NCBI GenBank assembly: GCA_019104905.1
Contig: JAHRXB010000072.1
Span: 1-14,318, forward strand
From: Bdellovibrio sp.
GTDB lineage: Bacteria > Bdellovibrionota > Bdellovibrionia > Bdellovibrionales > Bdellovibrionaceae
Reading direction: 5' to 3'
DNA length: 14,318 nucleotides
This document shows, piece after piece, positions 7,574-12,431 of the stretch. A model generated the notes under the pieces. It was not told the origin of the DNA. It made no database searches and worked only from the letters and a program-made list of their open reading frames with translations. The position numbers and the translations under genes are program-made. Each line of letters opens with the position of its first letter. Positions within the stretch are counted from its first letter, which is position 1.

Positions 7574-9525
7574 AGATTCAATACTCACTATTCGACACTC
7601 TCTTAGAACCCGTCTTTGTTCTAAACACAGAACAAAAGGTGGTCTATTGCAACGAAACTGCCGCCCTCGTCGCGGGCCTTTCTATTCGCAAAATCACTAA
7701 AGGCATGAAGTTCTGTGACCTCTTCGAATTCAGCGAACCTATTGAGGGGCTGAATGAACTTATCAACGTCTGCGACGCCACTCCTTACAAAGAAGTGACC
7801 TTCAAAACACCTCAAGGTGGCGAAGGCAAAGTACAAATCACCTTGCAGCCTATCTTTGATGCCATGGGCGACAAAAACTGGATCGTCTTTGTTCGCGACG
7901 TGACACTCGAAGAACGTCTACAAAAAAAATATCGCGCTGAACTTGAGCAAAAAGAAGGCGTGATCAAAGCGTTGGAAGACGCCAAAGCTCAACTAGAACA
8001 CTACAGTAAAAACCTCGAACAGATGGTCGCGGATCGCACCCGCGAGTTGTCACGTTTAAATCAAACAATGTCAGCTCTCCTCGATAGTTTGGGCCAAGGG
8101 TTCTTCATTTTTAATCCACAAGGTCACATCCTGGATGTTTCCTCCAAAGCCTGCGAGAACACGGTGGAGTGTAAACCCGATGGCAAACTGATTTGGGATG
8201 TTTTGAAGCTTCCTGAAAACAAGGTCGAAGGTTTCAAAAAGTGGATGCAAACTCTTTTCATGGAAATGTTGCCCTTTGAGGACCTCGCTCCTCTGGGGCC
8301 CACCACTTTTGAACACTCTCAATCGCGCAATATCGCCTTGGAATATCATCCTCTTCGCTCTGCGGAAGGAACCATGGATGGCGTTGTGGTTGTCGCCTCC
8401 GATATCACATCGCTTGTCGAGGCTCAAAAACAAGCCGAAAATGAAAAAGAACACGCCAAACTTATTATCAATATGATTAAGAGTAAGCGTGAGATCCATC
8501 GTTTCATCCAAGAGGCTCAAGGTCTCTTGATGGCCATCCGCGAAGAGGTCTCTAAAGATGAAGGTCCTTATGACAGTGAAAGTCTTTATCGCCACTTGCA
8601 CACCCTCAAAGGCGGCGCCGCTCTTTTCTCTGTGACCGAGGTCGCTGAATCCTGCCATCAGGCGGAAACTATTCTTAGCGAACTTAAAGACAACTGGACT
8701 CACCCTGCCTTTATCGCCCTTCGTGGAAAGTGCTTTGAGATCGAAGATTATTTCTTCAAGTTCCTTCACGAAACAAGAGAGATTCTGGGTTCTTCGGCCC
8801 TCTCTGAAGAACGTCAGATTGAAATTGCGATTAGCAAGCTCAATGATATTGCCCGCAAAGTAGGAACACTTCCCGGAGGCGGCACTGTTGCGCAAGAACT
8901 GCTTTTGGAACTTGCCATGGAGCCCGTGTCCCGCTTCTTAGAGCCCTACAATGAAGTGATGTTACGACTTGCTGAACGAATCGACAAAATGATGGCGCCT
9001 TTAAAGATCACCAATGGCTCCGTCATGGTCATTCCAGAAATCTATAATCCACTTTTCTCAACCCTGGTGCATGCCTTCCGAAATGCCGTCGATCATGGAA
9101 TCGAACTTCCCGATCAACGCGTGGATCTTGGCAAACCCGCCGAGGGGCAAGTGGAAGTGGAACTTGAAGTTCTTCATCAAGCAACGCCTCGTCCCCTATT
9201 GCAAATCCGCATCAAAGACGATGGCGGAGGCATTGATCCTTCAAAGATTCGCGAAAAACTTGCCAAACGCATGGTCGATACAAGAAACAAGTCAGACCAC
9301 GAAGTCATTCAACATATTTTTGACAGTCAATTTTCAACTCGAGATCAGGTCACCGATATTTCTGGTCGCGGAGTAGGAATGGATGCCATCAAAGTGGCGG
9401 CCGAAGAACTGCAAGGACGTGTGTGGGTGGATTCCGAGTTGGGCAAGGGCACAACACTTTTGATTGAAGTCCCCTATATTACCGAATTTAAGAAAACTCA
9501 GACAAAAACCGCCGCGGCGGCTTAA
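7570..9525 (+). CDS. CheA-like hybrid histidine kinase: PAS-PAS-Hpt-ATPase
   Basis: The 651-residue protein has no membrane helix and should be cytosolic. Domains in order: PAS (about 5-115, YSLFDTLLEPVFVLN to FVRDVTLEER); coiled coil (about 117-165); a second PAS (about 165-283, ending VVVASDITSL); a short coiled coil; an Hpt domain (about 305-405) with phospho-acceptor H344 in HLHTLKGGA; a CheA-like dimerisation/linker segment (about 440-480); and a CheA-type ATPase (about 480-636). The N-box is HAFRNAVDHGIE (N505), G1 is DDGGGID and G2 is GRGVGMD, all closely CheA-like. The CheW-like P5 domain is absent, so it should not join chemoreceptor arrays in the usual way. The Hpt follows the PAS domains instead of starting the protein. 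Its ATG overlaps the FecR stop (ATGA). The likely acceptor is the convergent CheY-like protein, by proximity only. Confidence 0.9.
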   Translation: MKIQYSLFDTLLEPVFVLNTEQKVVYCNETAALVAGLSIRKITKGMKFCDLFEFSEPIEGLNELINVCDATPYKEVTFKTPQGGEGKVQITLQPIFDAMGDKNWIVFVRDVTLEERLQKKYRAELEQKEGVIKALEDAKAQLEHYSKNLEQMVADRTRELSRLNQTMSALLDSLGQGFFIFNPQGHILDVSSKACENTVECKPDGKLIWDVLKLPENKVEGFKKWMQTLFMEMLPFEDLAPLGPTTFEHSQSRNIALEYHPLRSAEGTMDGVVVVASDITSLVEAQKQAENEKEHAKLIINMIKSKREIHRFIQEAQGLLMAIREEVSKDEGPYDSESLYRHLHTLKGGAALFSVTEVAESCHQAETILSELKDNWTHPAFIALRGKCFEIEDYFFKFLHETREILGSSALSEERQIEIAISKLNDIARKVGTLPGGGTVAQELLLELAMEPVSRFLEPYNEVMLRLAERIDKMMAPLKITNGSVMVIPEIYNPLFSTLVHAFRNAVDHGIELPDQRVDLGKPAEGQVEVELEVLHQATPRPLLQIRIKDDGGGIDPSKIREKLAKRMVDTRNKSDHEVIQHIFDSQFSTRDQVTDISGRGVGMDAIKVAAEELQGRVWVDSELGKGTTLLIEVPYITEFKKTQTKTAAAA

Positions 9526-9526
9526 T

Positions 9527-9554
9527 ACAAAGTCTGCGGGATTTTACGCTTTGT
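9527..9554. terminator. Weak candidate bidirectional terminator between kinase and cheY-like genes
   Basis: ACAAAG (9527-9532) and CTTTGT (9549-9554) are complementary across 16 bases in the 18-base gap between the two convergent stops, partly inside the cheY-like coding end. The stem is short and lacks a T-tract, so termination here is doubtful and transcripts may run into each other. Confidence 0.2.
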
Positions 9555-9951
9555 TATGCTTGGCGTAAGCGGCTTTCAACTTGTCTTCAAAAATCTTCGC
9601 CGAAAAAGGTTTCACGATATATTGGGAAACCCCCGCCAAAACGGCTTCAGTCACCTGATCCCGTTCAGACTCTGACGTCAGCAACACAAAAGGAAGATTG
9701 CTCCACTCTGCCGTGGCGCGAACCTGTTTTAAAAGCTCCAACCCCTTCATCTTGGGCATGTTCCAGTCAGAAATCACCAACTGAAACTGCATCCCGGGAT
9801 TGTTATTTTGAACAAGAAGTTTAAGTCCCTCTTCCCCGTCCGCCGCTTCTTGAATGTTCTTATACCCCATCACCTTCAATGTGTTTTTCACAAGATCACG
9901 AATGGACGGCATATCATCAATAACTAGAATGCGGGTCTCTGGAGGAAACAT
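9544..9951 (-). CDS. Single-domain CheY-like response regulator
   Basis: The 135 residues form one receiver domain and nothing more: acidic pair D12/D13, phospho-acceptor D62 in VISDWNMP, T92 in LLTSES, Y111 and K114 in YIVKPF. All residues for phosphorylation and the switch are present, and Y111 corresponds to CheY Tyr106. The ATG at 9951 has AAGGAG 7 bases upstream. It converges on the PAS-Hpt kinase gene with 18 bases between stops and is the natural phospho-acceptor candidate, though it belongs to the opposite transcription unit. With no output domain it must act by binding a target or as a phosphate sink. It may be a chemotaxis CheY or a diffusible messenger of the local cluster. Confidence 0.93.
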   Translation of the reverse strand: MFPPETRILVIDDMPSIRDLVKNTLKVMGYKNIQEAADGEEGLKLLVQNNNPGMQFQLVISDWNMPKMKGLELLKQVRATAEWSNLPFVLLTSESERDQVTEAVLAGVSQYIVKPFSAKIFEDKLKAAYAKHNKA

Positions 9952-9966
9952 ATGTGGACTCCTTAA

Positions 9967-10003
9967 AGCTTCCCCTATTTTAGGAAAAAGGTACGAGGAA
10001 GCT
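9967..10003 (-). promoter_or_regulatory. Inverted repeat in the leader of the cheY-like gene
   Basis: AGCTTCC (9967-9973) and GGAAGCT (9997-10003) are complementary, and a smaller palindrome CCTA-TTT-TAGG (9974-9984) lies inside. In the - strand mRNA the structure ends just before the AAGGAG of the cheY-like gene. It has no U-tract, so it is not a clean terminator for the upstream ChaN-type gene. It may affect translation or simply be chance. Confidence 0.35.
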
Positions 10004-10013
10004 CAAAGAATCT

Positions 10014-10892
10014 TTACATCACTAGACTTTGTGCGGGGCCTAACCACAAGAAGTCCGCGCGAGGCCCCTCTGTCGGAGAGGGAGCGATTTCCCCAGCAAT
10101 ATCATCATCGCTAAGCCCCAGAGTGTTCACTTGGGAAAAACTCACAACCGGGACATGAGGCGCACGGGCATGAATTCGATCCGGCAAGCCGCCACCAAAC
10201 TGCACATGAAAATCCCCGACCACAATAACCAAGACCTGCTCGGGGTGGTTCACGATGAACTCCGTCGCCGTCCACGCCATGGTGTCATCCCAAATCGACT
10301 GAGCTGCAAAATACCGTTCGCCCGCCGCCGGAGACGGCAAGTGAGGCATCATGCTTAAGAAGCGTTGTTTATAACTATCACGCCCCAAGGAAAACTGAGG
10401 AGGCAACAACGTGCGATCTTCATCAGTCAAAGAATCCAAACCATTCTTCGACACCTTCCCCGTCAAACTGCGAGGAGCATTCAAAGCCAGGGTTTGTGCA
10501 CCCTCACTCATATTAGGGAACAAGGCCTGGTCACGATAGTAATCATAAGAGGGGTTGCCCCACTGGATGGCTTTCAAAAAGTCCGCCTCAGACAAAGCCC
10601 CGGCCCGATAAGAATCCACCAAAGACTGCTGGGTGTATGTAAAAAATTCCATCCCGACAGAGACCCGAAGTCCCCGAGCGCGAAGAGCCTTCATGATGTC
10701 CACTTGCTGAGCCTGATGCTCCTTAAATCCGTGATTTTCTCCGATCACAACGATAGATCCGGGAGTCACCGTGGAAACAGCCTCTTCCAAGGTCACGGGC
10801 TGATGGGTGTTTCCCCTCAAAATGCCACTGGTTTGGGCATGAGCACAGGCTGATAGAAGCACCGATACAAGAAAAAGACTCCAAGAGTTCAT
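10014..10892 (-). CDS. ChaN-family haem-binding lipoprotein
   Basis: The 292-residue protein starts with a lipoprotein signal: a short hydrophobic stretch and lipobox LLSAC, with Cys16 as the lipidated residue. The body matches the ChaN/DUF399 (Cofac_haem_bdg) family: VVIGENHGFKEH (E52, H54), a middle GMEFF, WDDTMAWTATEFI, and the late VIVVGDFHVQFGGGLPDRI with H229. The family binds haem or similar cofactors and has been linked to iron uptake, but enzymatic function is not established. ATG 10892 has AAGGGG 5 bases upstream. The cheY-like gene starts 62 bases downstream on the same strand and may be co-transcribed; no strong terminator separates them. No TonB receptor or haem transporter gene is near, so a role in haem handling rests on family membership alone. 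Confidence 0.87.
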   Translation of the reverse strand: MNSWSLFLVSVLLSACAHAQTSGILRGNTHQPVTLEEAVSTVTPGSIVVIGENHGFKEHQAQQVDIMKALRARGLRVSVGMEFFTYTQQSLVDSYRAGALSEADFLKAIQWGNPSYDYYRDQALFPNMSEGAQTLALNAPRSLTGKVSKNGLDSLTDEDRTLLPPQFSLGRDSYKQRFLSMMPHLPSPAAGERYFAAQSIWDDTMAWTATEFIVNHPEQVLVIVVGDFHVQFGGGLPDRIHARAPHVPVVSFSQVNTLGLSDDDIAGEIAPSPTEGPRADFLWLGPAQSLVM

Positions 10893-10944
10893 GAATTCCC
10901 CTTTTAGACATCAAATTGTCTGTTGAAGTTTCCCTATTCCTTTG

Positions 10945-10971
10945 ATACCTTGACCCCCTTTGAAAAGGTAT
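10945..10971. promoter_or_regulatory. Inverted repeat between the ChaN-type gene and rpmG
   Basis: ATACCTT (10945-10951) and AAGGTAT (10965-10971) are perfect complements separated by 13 bases. The repeat sits in the divergent promoter region, about 53-79 bases upstream of the ChaN-type start and overlapping the proposed rpmG -35 box. It could be an operator; no matching regulator can be named. Confidence 0.3.
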
Positions 10972-10989
10972 TGTCATTTTTTCTAAATT
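10960..10989 (+). promoter_or_regulatory. Candidate sigma70-type promoter for rpmG-dcd
   Basis: TTGAAA (10960-10965, five of six matches to TTGACA) is followed after 18 bases by TAAATT (10984-10989, four of six matches to TATAAT). A start near 10996 would give a leader of about 100 bases that includes both hairpins before rpmG. The match is moderate and AT-rich stretches nearby offer alternatives. Confidence 0.35.
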
Positions 10990-11021
10990 ACGCATGGCGA
11001 TATATTTGATTCAAAAGTAAC

Positions 11022-11075
11022 CTACTCCGGCAAATCTGGTGTAGTAAGGAAGTCCACTCTGACGAGGTCAGGGTG
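11022..11075 (+). promoter_or_regulatory. Two tandem hairpins in the rpmG leader
   Basis: Hairpin 1 pairs CTACTCCGG (11022-11030) with CTGGTGTAG (11036-11044) across a CAAAT loop, with one T-T mismatch and one G-T pair. Hairpin 2 pairs CACTCTGAC (11055-11063) with GTCAGGGTG (11067-11075) across a GAG loop; all nine positions pair, one as G-T. No U-tract follows, so neither is a terminator. They lie just before the AAGGGG ribosome site and may be a ribosomal-protein leader or an mRNA stabiliser. Confidence 0.5.
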
Positions 11076-11095
11076 AATAAATAAGGGGCACCGCA

Positions 11096-11275
11096 ATGGC
11101 AAAAAAATCAGGAAGAATCATCATCACTCTTGAGTGCACTGAAGCTCGCGCTGAAGGCAAACCTGTTTCTCGTTACACAACGACAAAGAACAAAACTAAG
11201 ACTCCAAGCCGTCTTGAGAAAAAGAAATACAATCCAAATCTTAAGCGTCACACAGTTCACAGAGAAACTAAGTAA
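11096..11275 (+). CDS. rpmG: Ribosomal protein L33 (bL33)
   Basis: A 59-residue ORF begins [17 protein letters not shown] and continues [29 protein letters not shown], which is the bL33 signature of the large ribosomal subunit. It has the normal family length. The two CxxC zinc pairs of C+ L33 forms are absent (YNPN replaces the first pair), leaving one Cys at residue 14, so it is a C- (zinc-free) form. AAGGGG lies about 9 bases before the ATG. The TAA stop shares one base with the dcd start (TAATG), implying translational coupling. L33 is non-essential in some bacteria and its gene is usually near rpmB or secE; here it is paired with dcd. Confidence 0.96.
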   Translation: MAKKSGRIIITLECTEARAEGKPVSRYTTTKNKTKTPSRLEKKKYNPNLKRHTVHRETK

Positions 11276-11811
11276 TGATTCTTACGGATCAGCAGATTCT
11301 CGAACACATGGAGCAAGGTTCTATTAAAGTAGAACCCTTCCGCAGAGAGTGCCTAGGAACGAACTCTTACGACGTTCACTTGGGTAAGACTCTGGCTGTT
11401 TATGAAGAGAAGACGCTGGACGCGAAGAAGCATAACAAGATTCGCACTTTTGATATTCCTGAAGAGGGTTTTGTCTTAATGCCAGACACCCTCTATTTGG
11501 GCGTCACTATGGAGTACACAGAAACTCTAAAGCACGTTCCATTTTTGGAAGGTAAATCAAGTGTAGGTCGTCTCGGAATCGACATCCACGCCACTGCAGG
11601 CAAAGGAGATGTCGGTTTCTGTAACTATTGGACTCTGGAAATCTCGGTAAAACAGCCGGTTCGTATTTACACTGGCATGCCGATTGGTCAGTTGATATAC
11701 TTTGAAGTGAAGGGCGATATTTTGACGGCTTATAACGTCAAACCTTCGGCGAAGTATAACGACAAAAAACCTATTCCTGTAGAGTCTATGATGTGGAAAA
11801 ACTCTTTTTAA
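11275..11811 (+). CDS. dcd: dCTP deaminase
   Basis: The 178-residue protein matches dCTP deaminase, which converts dCTP to dUTP as the first step towards dTMP. Visible signature parts: LGTNSYDVHLG near the N-terminus, EGKSSVGRLGIDIHATAG (S95/S96, R99), YWTLEI with catalytic Glu122 (equivalent to E. coli E138), MPIGQL, and AKYNDKKP near the C-terminus. The length is slightly below that of the E. coli enzyme (193 residues), the usual range for the family. It starts one base inside the rpmG stop and its last 19 bases overlap the following lipoprotein gene. Whether it also hydrolyses dUTP, as bifunctional archaeal homologues do, cannot be told from sequence alone. Confidence 0.94.
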   Translation: MILTDQQILEHMEQGSIKVEPFRRECLGTNSYDVHLGKTLAVYEEKTLDAKKHNKIRTFDIPEEGFVLMPDTLYLGVTMEYTETLKHVPFLEGKSSVGRLGIDIHATAGKGDVGFCNYWTLEISVKQPVRIYTGMPIGQLIYFEVKGDILTAYNVKPSAKYNDKKPIPVESMMWKNSF

Positions 11812-12431
11812 GATCCCTTCTCACAATCAGTGTTTTATCCTTAGTGGCCTGCTCCGGAGCCGAGGTCACAGAGATTTCCGGTATTGATCCTAATACGATT
11901 GTCTCTGGCTCGTTCACTCAGTACGACAATTCTGTCATCAGCGGCAGCGGGGTCGTTCGTTTTACAGAAGCCCTCACCCTCAACTCTAGCAAGTCCATCG
12001 CATTAAAAGCCTCTTTAGATCAGCTTAATTCAAGCTCGATAGCTGTTGTTTTCTATTCTGCAAACTCTGGTATTCCCACAAACGATGGCGTGATGGTGAC
12101 CTTCAGTCGCTCTGGTGCCAGCGTCAATGGACAAGTCAGCATCAACGGCAATGCCGCCATGGTGAATACCACCAAGATGTCCTACTACTTCCCCACTTCT
12201 TTGGATGTGATTGTCGAGGTTCATAATGTCGGCTCGAAGGCTCGAGTCCTCATTTGGCGAAGAAATATGGTGGAATATGCTCCAGAGACGGCGGATGTGG
12301 ACTCGAACAGATCGGGAGATCTTGAGTCCACGTTGCCAACACAAAAAGGTGTCGGCCCCTATGTTGGTTTGATTATTCAAAACTCGACTGTGTCAGCGGC
12401 CCGTTTGGAGTCTCAGAAGGTTCTTGATTAA
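11793..12431 (+). CDS. Small lipoprotein of unknown function
   Basis: The reading frame starts with a GTG at 11793, inside the last codons of dcd, and encodes 212 residues. The N-terminus is a clear lipoprotein signal: MEKLFLRSLLTISVLSL then VACS, with Cys20 as the lipidated residue. That argues for this GTG start even though no good Shine-Dalgarno sequence precedes it; ribosomes finishing dcd could reinitiate. The mature part is rich in Ser, Val, Asn and Thr with alternating hydrophobic residues, suggesting a beta-sandwich (for example SKSIALKASLDQLNSSSIAVVFYS). I recognise no family. Its last 59 bases overlap the 3' end of the convergent EF-hand gene. Location in the outer membrane or periplasmic face is inferred from the lipobox, with Ser after Cys rather than the Asp retention signal. 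Confidence 0.85.
   Translation: MEKLFLRSLLTISVLSLVACSGAEVTEISGIDPNTIVSGSFTQYDNSVISGSGVVRFTEALTLNSSKSIALKASLDQLNSSSIAVVFYSANSGIPTNDGVMVTFSRSGASVNGQVSINGNAAMVNTTKMSYYFPTSLDVIVEVHNVGSKARVLIWRRNMVEYAPETADVDSNRSGDLESTLPTQKGVGPYVGLIIQNSTVSAARLESQKVLD

Noticed and set aside
8071..8895. Long - strand open frame (274 codons) inside the kinase gene
   Set aside because: It lies fully antisense to a kinase with clear PAS and Hpt motifs and its translation shows no family signature; it is a shadow frame.
9509..9520. Perfect palindrome CCGCCGCGGCGG at the kinase 3' end
   Set aside because: It encodes the Ala-rich tail of the kinase, has no loop for a stable hairpin and no T-tract, so I do not call it a terminator.
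10365..10853. + strand open frame of 162 codons opposite the ChaN-type gene
   Set aside because: Antisense to a gene with a lipobox and ChaN motifs; no domain or ribosome site supports it.
10893..11095. Possible tRNA or small RNA gene in the gap before rpmG
   Set aside because: The two hairpins do not fit a cloverleaf and no T-loop sequence is present; they are better read as an mRNA leader.
11130..11327. + strand open frame of 65 codons over rpmG
   Set aside because: It is out of frame with rpmG, whose 59-residue L33 product is unmistakable.
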